Source: Lineolata rhizophorae (taxonomy: Eukaryota > Ascomycota > Dothideomycetes > Lineolatales > Lineolataceae). From it: DNA of 64,000 nucleotides. The stretch spans positions 235,916 to 299,915 of the forward strand of contig MU001690.1 in NCBI GenBank assembly GCA_010093515.1, given 5' to 3'. The first letter of the stretch is position 1. Each line of letters opens with the position of its first letter. The notes beneath the pieces were generated by a model. The model saw only the letters and a list, made by a program, of their open reading frames with translations, had not been told where the DNA came from and did not search any database. Below are positions 11,161-23,144 of the stretch, piece after piece. Made by a program: the position numbers and the translations under genes.

Positions 11161-11184
11161 AAATGGAGGCACAAACCTCCATTT
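11161..11184. repeat. Perfect short inverted repeat (hairpin)
   Basis: AAATGGAGG, a 6-base loop, then CCTCCATTT: a perfect 9-bp stem. A second smaller inverted repeat (TTGATT...AATCAA) follows within 35 bp, at about 11,197-11,217. They sit where GC-rich DNA on the left gives way to AT-rich DNA on the right. Confidence 0.6.
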
Positions 11185-12445
11185 CTGGAGGCATTTTGAT
11201 TGTAAATAATAATCAATTTTACAAGGGCAATACTATTCCTTCACTTGTGTAATGTCAGCACAGTATCGGTGACTCTATTATGCCATGCTTAACAAGGCAA
11301 TAGAATAATTATAAGGACCTTGATTGTATTTGTACTTACAAACTAGCACCTACGATCTCAGCGTTATTGCTATCGATGTCCGCTACGCTTATTTGTTCCT
11401 TAGAATGCAAGATGAGGCTCGCACCGTAAAATTTTGAGTCTGCTCTTCGAAGCTTACACCAAACATTTCCGCTTAGGGCTATTGCTCAGACCTCCTAATA
11501 ACTCATTGAAACATTGGAAACGGTCTGTGGAAGAAACATTCAATACTTGTTCGGCGTGACTTACCATGGCCGCACAAACGGGTTAAAAAAATTTAATAGG
11601 ACACACAACATCACAACTCAACCTGTCGTTCGCATTTGAGAGTGCAGCTGTAGCCCTTGCATTATAACTCTAACATGATAACTCGGGCTAGGTGCCGCAA
11701 AGGGGAGCATCGCAAGCTTATTACGATGGTCCCCTAAATTAGAATCAACTAACTTCCTATAAGAAGCATGTGGACGGGAGCGGCTGCAGTTCAACCTGTG
11801 GTCCACGTCTATGCTGACATTACGGAGCACAAGCAAAAAATGAATAAGCGACTTTCCTAGGATAGTGGAGGAATTAGGTCCTTGCACTAGGTGAATGACG
11901 ATAAGCCCCGCCAAGAGGTGGGAGTTTTGGTCATCGGAGATGCAGCTGTGGTGATTTAGGGCAAATCTGATTCGTTCATGGCGAACGCAAAACCATGGAA
12001 CGATGTCCCACAACTCGTCTAGTACTAAGCTGTATTACCAGTTGTGGGCAGGCCAGGATTTGTTGCCTTGCTGAGACAGTTTCCAAATGACTGTACGAGC
12101 GTTTGCGCAATTTTGGGTGAACTCACCGAGGCCGATAAATTTCGGATCAAGATTCAAAGGTTAGTGTGCCTCCGTCTGCACCTGGAACCCTCCCGAGCAA
12201 GCAAAGGCCGAGTGCCATGACCTAAGAAGTTGTCGCTAGCATTTAAGTTTGCGACTTATTCTGAAGAGAGCCCGTTTACAGACCCGTGAGCAGGCCGGCG
12301 GTTGAGCTTCTGCGCCAAGGGCTCGGACATGGGTCTGGAATGCAACCTGCGCATCTTGGCGTGGATGAATGACGAATAATTGCGGAAATGGGACCTGATA
12401 TTTCACCATAGAGCGGATCGCTCTTCTCTGGGAAATTACTTGGGC
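11185..12445. other. AT-rich gene-free stretch
   Basis: About 1.2 kb of AT-rich DNA. A minus-strand open frame at 11,618-12,013 has no ATG start and no recognisable family. No transposase, RNA gene or long repeat seen. Confidence 0.4.
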
Positions 12446-14895
12446 CTATAAGCTCCTTTTCGGCGGGACGGTATTTCTGAAAGATGATTGTATACCAGGG
12501 CCAGTCGTGTCGTCATATGGCGCAAGTGGGGTTTTAGCAGAAAGATGACGGAGGTCGTACGACGCAATTCCAAGTGCGGTGGACGTAGCAGTGGTAAAGG
12601 CAACAGAATGAGAGAAAGGACCGGTTTTCAGGGGAGGGGTGGGGGGAGGAGGGGGCGAAGAACGGCGTCGTGAACCATTCTTGGAGTTTATCGTCATTCG
12701 CCGTTCCACCGTTGTACGTCGTATGTACCCCATGGATGTAGCCCGCATAAGACGGAAACTTGGCGGCCGCGGCTCCCTGGTGCGGGACCGGGGCGACTGT
12801 TCGCCAGCCTCGCCAGTGCGGTCAAAGAGCGGCACGCCGGACTCGGTTCCGGCATGCTCGGCCACGGGGACGAACCGGGACGGCACTAGGCCGGTTAGCG
12901 CATGCAGTCGAGTGTATAGGTACAACGATTCATCCCGCGCAGAAAGAGCACGTCGTGCGGCCGGGCGCGCGGGCCCGGGCACGCGGAGACTTCCGCGTCG
13001 ACGGGCAAGGAGCGCTCGAGCACTTGCGGGGGCCCTTTTGAGAGAGCGCGCCTCACGGCGGGACGACGCGCGTAAGCTAGGTGGATGACGAGCATGACGG
13101 GCGCGGCTGCTCGGCGCGCCATGGTGGGCGTACATAGCGCTGCGCTTGAGCGATCGCAGATGGCCGGCCGCCTGCTGCTGTGCAGTTGTGTAGGCATGGA
13201 CATACGTGGGCGTGCACCGCTGCCGCAGGCCACTCCCGTCCCGTCGTCGAGCGCGCCCAACCCCGGCCCCGGCGAGGGATTATCGTGCTGCTGGCCGCCC
13301 TGCTCCTCCCGAAGGGAACGCTCTGGCCGGGATGGGCCAGGCGGGATCCAGCCCGGGTCCCAGGGGCCTCGGGCGCTCGCCGCGCGCCCTTCGGCCCTAC
13401 CTGCTCGCTCGAGGCACCGCCGGCGTTCGCGCGCCCTGCGAGGACGAGGTTGCGCCGCCCGCCTGCAGTAGCGACGCGGTACTCGCACCTACCAAGGCAG
13501 GTAGGTCGATACCCGCGAGGTACGCACCGAGCCGTCGCCCTCCGTCCGCCCCCCAAGGCCCATTCGCGTCCAAGTCGCCTGCGGCCGCCCGCCCGTCTCC
13601 AACGTCCGAGGCCCCAAGGCCCCAACCAAGGTCCAAGGCCCAAGGTCTGCGTAGTAAGGTCCAAGGTCCGGCCGGAGTCGCAGCTTGCGGCCACCAGCTG
13701 CCGAACGGGGTCGCGGGCGCCTCCCACGCGGGCCTCTCTGGGCGATGCGTCTCTGGCGCCAACCTTCGCCGCCCTCGCCCCAGCCCCAACGCGATCCTGG
13801 CGGCCGCGAGAGGGGAACCGTTGCCCCCGCCGCCGCGCGCTGCCCCGGATGACCAACAGCTTGAGGCAATTGGTTGCTCGTGCGCCCCTCTCCACGGCGG
13901 GGGCGCCGTCCCGCCGGCCCAGGGCGATGTCGAAAAAAAATGTGATCAATAACAATACGAGCTGAACCCGGAGGTATCGCAGCAGGCTTGGCCGCGGCTC
14001 ATCCCTGGTTCGCCGTCCGTTGCTTCGGCGGCCGGTCGCCCGCTCCAACGCCCGCGCACCGCGTGGACCCAGAAGAAGGTTGGGAGCTTGGGCGACCGGC
14101 CGCGCCCACATTCTCATCGAGCCCGCCTAGGGCAGCTTCGCAGGCCTCGCAAAGCCGCTATGCTGCACCGGAACGAGAGGCTGCGCGTGGCTGGCACAAG
14201 TGCGCATGACGTCCGCCGCACAGCAGATGCTACATACGCGCTCGCAACGTCTAGATCGATTTTGTGTCACTTCTGCATCTCGGCGCCGATCGCTGCCATC
14301 CTCAGCGACCCTCTCTCCTAGGCCGCATGTCAATATTTGAACCGCATGGACGGCATCCATTTTTGGGAATAGTAGAAGAAAGCCTAATCTACAATGCTTC
14401 AAAATGCCCACGTCCCAAGAACTCGGAAGAGAAACGGGGAAAAAAAAAGAAAAGAAAAGAAAAGAAAACGAGAACAAAAGGTAAAAGACGCAAAATTACC
14501 ACACCACCACGCTCGCGCGTTAGTAAACAGCCATGCCAGAAATCGATAGCGAACAATACGCCAAAACCAAAGGTCAGACTGCCCGATCGTTTTTTAGACC
14601 CCCCAGATTCAAAAGAGCTTTTTGCCCTCCCGGATATTGAAAGCGAACACAAACATAGACACAAAAACACAAACACCGACGGGGTGAGGCGTACCCGGCC
14701 CCGTCACCCACGAGCGCCGCCCACACGGGCGTCGCCTAGCAAACACAACAAGCTCCGCTATCGCTCCGCAATCCCTCTCCCCTTCGCACACCTGCCCGGC
14801 CGGGGCGTCGGCAGCGGAATCCCGAAAGATTGGAATCGGCCGATATCGAACTGCAAGCCGTTTACTAAAAAGCACTTTTGTCCGCAGGTGCGGTA
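12446..14895. other. Very GC-rich gene-free block
   Basis: A block rich in CGCC, GGCC and GCGC strings, most extreme from about 12,750 to 14,200. Frames of several hundred codons overlap on both strands here, but their products are Arg/Ala/Pro/Gly-rich without domains, so they are composition artefacts. After 14,430 it turns to an A-rich run (AAAAGAAAAG-type, 14,437-14,470) and mixed DNA. The last 200-300 bp would be downstream of the GT2 gene. Confidence 0.5.
13598..13675. repeat. Degenerate short tandem repeat (AAGGTCCAAGGCCC-like)
   Basis: Several imperfect, closely spaced copies of AAGGCCC and AAGGTCC, such as AAGGTCCAAGGCCCAAGG. It lies in the middle of the GC-rich block. No coding or known regulatory role can be assigned. 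Confidence 0.55.
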
Positions 14896-16520
14896 TTAGG
14901 ACCTGTATGCCGGCAACAGTATCATCCTAGGATATGCATCATCGGTATCGGCACCTTCTCTGGTCCCCCATGTGGTCTGGCGGAAAGTGGAGTACATATC
15001 AGCATCGGCCGCGGTGCGGGGTTTCGCCGGTGGCTTCGCAGCCTCGCGTTGGCTCTGGACGCGAATACCAAACGAGAAGCACGGGGGAGCAAGGGCGGGC
15101 ATGGGAGAGTGAACCTACTGCGTTCAGCGTCAAGAAGGCCCAGATTTTAATGGCGCCGTGGGCGTAGCCGAACAGTATCGAGAGCGGCAAGTAGATAAGA
15201 TCGCCCGGGTACCGGATCCAGTGCCCGCAGAGCTTGATCCACCGGGCCGTGAACCAGACGGCGCCGTACAGCGAGAAGCATGTCCACTGCGTCTTGGTGG
15301 AGTGGTGCGACAGCGCGGCCCAGAGGAAATACGTGATGAGCGCGTCCCACAGCAGCGCCAGCTGGGTAAACGTCGTGAGGAAGACGGCGTACGTGCTCCA
15401 GGGCTGTAGTCTAGAATGCCGCAAGGTGGCATTAGCGAGCGTGCATGGATGCTCCCCCCAGCCGAGGCTTTTCTTGGCTGCGGCGTCGGCTGCCCGTCCA
15501 AGGCTTTCTTACCTCCACACGTAGCGCTCAACCCACAGGGTTTTGAAATTGCTCCTCCAATTGCTCCGAGACCAGCGCAGGCACTGCCGAATGAACCTGG
15601 GGTTGTTCTCGAGCGTCGTCTGGACCTCGCACGCCTTGTGGTACTGCACGTACGTCTCCCACCCGTGCGACAGCATCCACCGCGTGATGAAGTTGTCGTC
15701 GTCGGCGTTGAGCAGGAACTCGCCCCACGTCTCGTGGGTGAAGCCGTACGTGAAGTTTGGATCCTGCAGGACGTGCGTCCGGTACGCGACGGTGCGTCCC
15801 GAGAGGCACGGCAGGCCGCCGTCCATGTACGTGCAGGCGGCGATGTCGAAGTTCCGCCGCTCGAGGTACGCCGCGGCCAGGAACTCCCAGTGGTTGGGGC
15901 TGTCCGATCGCCGCAGCCGCTGGCACGTCCCGACCCCTCCCATCTTGGGGTTCTCAAACGGGGCCAGGATCCACTTGATCAGGTCCTTGGGCCAGATGAC
16001 ATCGTCGTCCGCCAGGAGGGTGATCTTGGTCGACACCTCCGGGAAAGCGCGGCACATCTGGCGCCGCTTGTTGGCCTGGGACACGCTGAGCACCCGCACC
16101 TTGGTGCTCGGCATGGCCGCGACCATCTCGCACGCGCGCTTGAGGTTCGCGTCGATCGTGACCAGGATGATCTCGTGAGGCTCGCACTTGAGGCACGAGC
16201 GGATCGTCTCGCGCAGCTCCTCGCCGTCCCCGTCAATGGTCGGGATGATGATGGTCACATCCTGGCTGGTGTAGGACGGCTCGGCCGGGATGGGCACGGG
16301 CGAGAACCAAAGAAACGCAAAGCAATTGACTACTAGGCGTACATAGCGATATAGCCTTGGGGACCAGAGTTAGCACACAAGCCGGCAATGGCCAATTGGC
16401 TGGTTTGGGTCGACGTTTTGCCCAACGCTTTGCCCGACACATGGAACGAACAGTGGGAAGCAGTGAGCCAACGTACGCTAACAACCAAAAGCACTGCCAG
16501 TAATAAAGAGACGACCACAT
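14896..16520 (-). CDS. Membrane family-2 glycosyltransferase (Cps1/ZtGT2 type)
   Basis: Processive polysaccharide synthase of the GT2 family, acting at a membrane with a UDP-sugar donor; the polymer is unknown. Four exons: 16520-16477, 16355-15513, 15410-15119 and 14976-14896; 419 residues in all. Introns are 121, 102 and 142 bp. Residues 1-33 give an N-terminal membrane segment. The catalytic set is present: VTIIIPTIDGDGEE near 48-61, DDD at 131-133, ADDDNFITRW at 232-241, and the QxxRW motif (QCLRW, 272-276) that marks processive synthases. Membrane helices follow up to about residue 390, and the tail TTWGTREGAD is conserved in fungal members. Related proteins in plant-pathogenic fungi and in Cryptococcus (Cps1) affect hyphal growth or capsule. 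The gene stands alone in a gene-poor region. The antisense open frame of about 306 codons is its shadow. Confidence 0.85.
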
Positions 16521-18033
16521 GGCAACGACAAAACGAAAGGACCGCAAAAGAGCGCTTTGGTCACGTCAGAACGTTCGCCACACGCATGGAGGAGGTGGTG
16601 GTTTAGGGCTCTGGCGGGCACGCTGCCATATATACCCTAAGCCACCGTGGTGGGCCGGCCGGGAGGCAAGATGCGAGCAGTCGTCCCCTTCTATTAGGAG
16701 ATTTCTGGCGCCGTGCAAAATAATAGTGCGAGATGAGGTCAAAGAGTAAATTAGGCTTGCAGCTGCCGGGTAGACCATCCCACCGGGAAGGCAAGGTGCG
16801 CACAAGGGTGCATGGGAACGAGAGCCAGTAGCTGATCTACCAGCACACCCGCATGCGCCGTTGAGACTGAGTTCATGCGAGCCATTCCGGGCCCCGCCTC
16901 ATCATCAATTGGCAGGCCGGCGATGGCCAAGGGCCGCAATAGGCTGCACATACCGAGGCGCCACGGCGGCCTAGCAGGTAGGGCGGTACCCCCCGCCGCC
17001 GTCCAGGGAAAGACGAACCACCACTAGAGAGCTTGTAAGGCCATGATCTGTGCGCCATTTCGAACACTAACATACCCGCGCGCATCGCAGCACGGGGCGG
17101 GCGAGGAGGGGCCGCCGCGGTCCCCGCTGAGAATGCGCTGTAGCCGCCGCCGCATCCGCAGTCCGTGAGGGCTTCGAGTGGAGCCCCGGGCTTTCCTCTG
17201 GCGCGCTCCACACCCTCCCCCCTCTCCCTTCCGCCCACCGTCAAAAGGCCTTACGTGAGGGTTCCGGGCGGACCTGCAGGGCGTCCACAGGGCCAGCACC
17301 TCCGGGGGCTCGTCTCGCGCGCTGCATTGGGAGGTACATTAGTGCTACGAATAAGCCGTGTCGACGGCTCGGCCGCTCTCCTTCCGCCTGCTCACGGCCC
17401 GCCTCCCAGGCGCTCGACAATAACACAGATGCGACGCGTACCCTATGTAGCTTGACCGGAGCTCGCCCGCTCGCGTGCCTGGACCCCTCGCGCGGTGGCC
17501 GGCTCCCACGAGCTGCACGGCTTTGTCGAAAGGGCAGGCGGACGCCGTGGCGTGACGGCGATAGCGGGAGCAAAAAAGCTAGCAGGTTGCTGCCAGGTAG
17601 CACCCAGGTACCTCCCTTACCTAGCAGACACGCACATCCTACATACCTCCGTCGGTACACGTACACACCTATGTACATAGACCTACGCACATTTTTGCGA
17701 ACAAGGCCGCGGCCGCCGCCCCCAAGACCCTCCGCCGGCTAATACCAATGCAGCCTGGTGGAGGCCAAGGGCCTGGCCCGGTCAAGCCGGCGCCGCTGCA
17801 CGCAAGTGCTCCCGCCTACGGCCTCCGCCCGCGTCCAGCAACGATCCGGCGGCGGACTGCTCTCGCTAGGTGTTTTGTAGGTCCCCTAGCAGGCCCGGTC
17901 GTCGCCGCCGGCACTGGAGGGATCTGGGCCGCCACACGCGGGCCCGGGGCTTCACATGGGAATCTTTTGCGCGCGACCGGCTGATCGCGGCGCCGGTCGC
18001 CCCGCGCGCTCGAGATCGGGAGGCCCGGACGGC

Positions 18034-18067
<34 letters not shown>

Positions 18068-19380
18068 GCGCGCCCGAGCATCTCGGACGCACGCCTCTAG
18101 CTAGCCTCTTCCGGCGCTGGAAGCGCAAACCGAAATCGCCCACCCGCGTCCGATCCGATGACGAATTCCACTCGACCAGGGCGGCCCTTCTGGCTGAACG
18201 CGGGGCACCCGCTCCATCTCCAGCACGAAACCAGGATAGCCTCCTGGCAGGTGTGGCTGCCGTGGCTGCTAGCCCGGTGGCCAAAGCGCGCCGGGAGGGG
18301 GAGGGGCCGGGGGGTGGAGGGCTCCAGGGGGGGGTGCTTGGCGGGAATATTTCGCGCTCAGATCATGCTCTCTGCGCAGGAAAAAAAAAAAAGGAAGAAA
18401 ATTCGCTTAGGTGGCTACTGTTTACCGCCCGCATATGAACAGCATGCGCGCGCAAGGGTCGGCGGTGGCTGCAGCAAGATCTACTCGGGGAAGCAGCTCC
18501 CCGTCTCCGATGCAGGGGGGTGCTGTCCACCCGCAGCGGTACATACGACGCAACGGCCGGAGATGCATTCTGAATCCCGTCACAAATATAGCTCCGCAGC
18601 ACGACGGCTGCAGGGATAGAAAATGCCGGCGAAGAGAAGGGGAAAAAAAAGGGAGAGAGGGAGAGAGGGAAAGAGAGCGAGGCAAGAAAGTTCCATACAC
18701 CCAGCAATGAACAACACCAAACCACCTCCGCTGCCATATGTAGACGCTTTCCTTCTGAGCGTTGCGAGCCGTCCGGCCTTGGGCTTCGTTGCGTACCAGA
18801 TAACCGCAGAACCGATAACCAGGCACGCCTGGTGAAGCCGTTCAGTTCTCCGCCGAAGTTGCGACTTGCTACGATTTTAGTTGCCGATACACCGGACTCT
18901 TACACCGGCCCAGCCGCCCGGCTGTTGGGCCTCACAATCTTGACGGACAGATACACCAACTGCCAACCGGGATGGACGAGTTGGTGACAACGGGGCTGCG
19001 CTTTGTGGACTTGATTTCCTAGTAGGTACGGTACTGCGTTTGTTTTTGCGATCAAATCCGCGCCCGATATCGGCGGCTGGTTGCCAGATCGCTTTCCACC
19101 ATCGGACTTGTATTCTACTGCCTGCGTTGTGTTTATGATCTCTCTCTCTTCTGCTCGAGTAAGAGCCGCAGGCGCGCGATCAGAGGGCCATTGGTTCGAA
19201 AAACTCGACCTTCCGCACAGGATGCTTAATTCGAAGAACCATGGCCTTATTGACCCAGTATTGTCCGCTGATTCACACCCAACTAGAATTCCACGTGTTG
19301 CTGCTCCACTCAATGTGATCTTGTTCCCCAAATACACTGCGAGCTGCTAATGCTGGCTTGGTCGATTCACATCGTTAATG
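16521..19380. other. GC-rich gene desert
   Basis: About 2.9 kb with no supported gene. It includes the GT2 promoter side, GC-rich DNA at 16,800-18,350, and purine-rich runs at 18,379-18,405 and 18,640-18,685. CAGGTACCTCCC-type motifs occur near 17,605. Confidence 0.45.
18034..18067. repeat. CAG/AGC triplet microsatellite
   Basis: Eleven GCA/CAG-type triplets with one interruption (CAGCAGCAGTAGCAGC...), outside any supported gene. Confidence 0.85.
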
Positions 19381-20560
19381 TATCATTTAAAGCTAATTGG
19401 ACGTCATTGGGATCGCCTTATTTATGAGGCATCGGCAAAAAAGAAAAGAAAGACGTGGGTCAGACTACTAAACGTGAACAGCAAGCCACGTCGAATCGCT
19501 AATGCGAAATCGCGAAAACGTACTAGGACGACAGTCACCGTCCTACGCTTAGGAAGTCACCACAAAAGAAAATGGCAAATACTCTCTTTTACGAACCCGC
19601 ACCCGCAACCAACGAAAAAGGGCCACGGAGGAATTGATCTGATCACGAGAACATGAGCATCGCGCATCTTAGTATCTTCCAAACAAGATTTTCTTCGCCA
19701 CCGCCCATCCAATTGAAAGCCGTGGCAGCAAAGGCGGCTAGTTATGAACGGAATGGATGCTCCTTCGGAGTAGACCGAAAGTTGAGACCAAACGTCAAGT
19801 CAATCAATGCGTCCATTCCGACCTTTAACGGATCGAATGAAGCGCGGATATCGTCCTGTGTCCGGAAAGCTTTTATTCAACAGTGCAGGCAACTCCAAGT
19901 AATGACCCGAGTATATGCTCTCGACCAATACAGGAGCACTATTCGCTCTGGTCCTAGGCGCGTAGCAAATTCTGGAGCCCGAGGCGTCTTTCTTTGCCAC
20001 TGGAAGTTCGGTTCCGTACGCGTGCGGCAAAGGACGCTTAGGCGAGAGGATCCGCACCGAATTCCTTGCCCCGAAATTTTCTCGCATTGTGCGAAGGAGA
20101 AAAGAAGGGCTCACCGACACGACTTGGATTCAGCCAACGGCAAATCTAGAACAGCCAAGCGCAGGGTTGAGCGCAAGCGCGCGAAAGGGGTGTACCCTGG
20201 TGTGACAGTGCTGGGCCGGCCCGATCCCGCCTTTGACGATACTCCCGTCCAGGGCGCCAAGTCGGTCTGTAGGCGACGTGGTACGCCGTGGACGATCACC
20301 AGCGAGCCATGGACCGAGGGACGTGACGTCGAGGCTTGCCACTCCTTACACAGTAGAGAAGCATGCTGCTTGAGCTTCGTGAGTCTGCATACCGAATGGA
20401 GATGTGCCAGGCGTTAGGCTTTTTTTACTTCTTTTTCTTTTTTTTTTCCGATCAGAATACTGTGGGCTGGACATGGTGTAGCACTTTCTCGGGAACCAAA
20501 CGTCGGCGGAGACCAGACCTAAGAAGTGGACGAAGCAAAAGTACGTCCTTATCTTCACTT
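19381..20560. other. Gene-free stretch with one long anonymous frame
   Basis: A plus-strand frame from 19,653 to 20,417 (254 codons) is open but has no recognisable domain, no intron signals and a composition like random sequence; an overlapping minus-strand frame is equally plausible. A T-rich run is at about 20,420-20,450. I do not call a gene. Confidence 0.4.
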
Positions 20561-22100
20561 ACGAACGTGCGACGCTCGAGCATTCATGTCGTTGCCTAGG
20601 GGTGCCGGAACGAACAATGGCTTCCAGCAAGTCCGGCAAGGCGGGATGCGTGTGAAGGTTTGTCGCAGCGATTGCGGCAAGGTCGGCGAGACGAGGAGAG
20701 AGGTGACGAGACTAGTGGGTAGGCAATCGCTCGATTGAGCTTTGCGTGGGCTGGATGTCACCGTAACCAGAGCGTCGGGACCGCAGCGCTGGTGGCCCGC
20801 AGCTGTTGGTCGAAACCGGCCACGGCGGTGGAGACGGGATAACGAGGCCGGCGCGATTGGACCAAGCTGCTTGCCGCAGCTGGGCGGCCTGAAACAGTCG
20901 CGCACCGTGTGCCTAGCACCCTGGCCACGGCGCTCTGTGTGGTCGCGACGGCGGCGCGCGGCGGCGCCAGCGGGACACGGCGGAAGCGGCCGTAGCGGCC
21001 GCAGCAACGACGGATGATCTTCTAGGAGCGGCCCGTTGAAGCGCGTGGCTGCGCTCCAGAAGGCGCTGGGTGGGGAGAGGTGGGCCAGTGGACGCAGGAC
21101 AAGCGACGGGAAGCAACAGCGGGAGCGCGCGAGGCTCCAACACTCGCGCCGTAGTAGGCTCCAAGCAGCAGCGGACCCCAGCAGCGAAGTCGGCGCGACA
21201 GCTCCCGCTCGCCGAATCAGGCCGCAAGCTCCTGCATCGTCGATTGGCTCGCCTTGTTCCGAGCAGCAGACCGTTCGCCTTTTTCCGATTTCAATTGAGC
21301 AGAGCACTCGACGAGCCCGGGCGTGGTGCAGCAGCTGCGTGGCGTGTACGGACGGAGTACTCCGGATGTACCTGGGCGTGTCGTCGTGCAGCAGCAGCCC
21401 GGGCGCGGTCCGGCGGACGTGGCCTGCGCGCGCGGGCTCTCGCTACCTTCTGGGCACCTTACGCCTACCTTCGACGACGGCGCGACTTCCAGGATTGCGA
21501 CTCACCGCTCAAGCGGCTTCCAGGTGCCTGCGCCGGATCCATGGACGTGGGAAACCAACCGTGGGTGGCGTGCGGCATGGAGTGCACTGACAATCTGGGC
21601 TGGCCGAAGGCGCGCCCCGGACCGTGTCAATTTGCCCTCGCGCGAGTCCCCCGCCAGCGTTGCGAGCAATTCGGCGAGCTTACCCACCTAGGTACCTCCT
21701 CGGCCGGCGCTCCCAGCACCTATCCAGGTACCTCCCTACTGGCCGAGCCTCTGCCAACCATACGATGCCGCCTGACGAGACGCCGGAGGAAGTGCTCCAC
21801 CGTGCCTGCCAGGCAATGCCTGGGCTATAGAGCAATGCGCGCGGTTTAATCCTTCACCGCCTAGGTGATTTGGCCCGTTCTTTGGCCGCTGCGCCTCTCG
21901 ATCAAAAAATTTTTTCTTGCCTCCATTTCGTGCACATCCTTCCATCAGACGAAGGCTCGCGGGCGCTTCCAAAGCGGCAACTTTTTGTTGTCCGTGTGAT
22001 GCAAGCCGGCAAAGCCCGATAGGACTCCAATGCCAACCTTGCAGGGGCAGGGGCAGGCAATTATCAGGAGCAACGCTGGATGGAACACGTCAATCGTTCT
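20561..22100. other. GC-rich gene-free block
   Basis: A second GC-rich island like the one at 12.7-14.2 kb. Frames up to 259 codons overlap on both strands without domains. CCACCTAGGTACCTCC and ATCCAGGTACCTCC occur at about 21,685-21,735. Confidence 0.45.
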
Positions 22101-23144
22101 GCAAACCGGGTTGTGACCTGTTCTCAATTAAAATTATTACCGGCGCAATAGTGCCATCTATGTGCTGTACGCGCAATATGCTTGCAGACAATGCTATTTG
22201 TGACCTGTAACATTTTCTAGCAGCGCCCAAGTCGCTCTTCCGCGTAGAAGGCGAGTTATCAAAACACTAAAATTTAATATGTCTGCATTTACGTATCCCG
22301 ATTCTTTGTGCTAGCGCCTAGGACCAACGGAAGCCGACAAGCTGCCGCTCGACTGCCGACAGAATCATAAGTGAACAGAAAGACGGGTAAAAATAGTACG
22401 CTGCATTTTTAGCAAGCTGTTCCTACCCCAGGGACTAAGGAAACAAATAGCATGCTACGGATACGCATTCAAGTCGTAGTTTTAGTTTAGAAGCTTGATA
22501 ATGGTATTCTCCTCTTCATTCTGGCAAGATGAAGGCGCATGCTGCCTGCAAATGCACCGATTCCTAAGGCTAGAAAATGCTCTCTCCAGATGGTTGTAGA
22601 TATATACGCGGACCAAAGCCCTGTTAGACTGGCTCGTCCTATACCTCTAGCTTAGGTTTCTGGATATACCTAAAGAAGTAAAGATAATTGGAGAACGTCT
22701 CAGACAGGTGATTATACTTATTGAGCTGAAATAGGATTCTAACCGCGATACTTCAAGTGACATTATTAGTTTTATAGTACGAAGTGCTTATAAAAGAATT
22801 CTTGGCAGTCATAACAACTCAAACCTGATGCTTTATAATCTGAAAGAATAGTCATTACCAAATTTTAGCAAAAAAAAAAAAAAGAAAAAGCCTAAAAAGA
22901 GCATAGTGTACTAGACAATATCAGCTACCAGAACCTGAACTATACTGTAACTAATTACAATGGAAATGCAACTTCAAATTTAGTTGGGTGGAAAGGGATA
23001 AAAGTGACTATTCTATAACGAACTAAGTACACTATCAACTCTACATTAGCGACTTATGACAACAAGTGCCCCCTGCTTAGACTTTACCAATCTAAAAGCT
23101 TCAAATCTTCGACTCTTATCTTTCTCTCCCCCTATTCCTCTCCT
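22101..23144. other. AT-rich decayed stretch
   Basis: About 1 kb of AT-rich DNA. From about 22,651 to 22,870 one plus-strand frame reads like former coding sequence (LRFLDIPKEVKIIGERLRQ, later SFIVRSAYKRILGSH) but is interrupted. No family was recognised. An A-run lies at about 22,870-22,890. Confidence 0.35.

Noticed and set aside
12446-13135. 229-codon minus-strand frame
   Set aside because: Low-complexity basic product, no homology recognised, GC-driven.
13077-14117. 346-codon minus-strand frame in the GC-rich block
   Set aside because: Arg/Ala/Pro/Gly-rich product without domains; frames on the opposite strand are equally long. Explained by scarcity of stops at high GC.
15416-16336. 306-codon plus-strand frame antisense to the GT2 gene
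   Set aside because: Shadow of the GC-rich coding strand; the minus-strand gene has complete GT2 motifs and splices in frame.
19653-20417. 254-codon plus-strand frame
   Set aside because: No recognisable family, random-like composition, and a competing minus-strand frame over the same bases.
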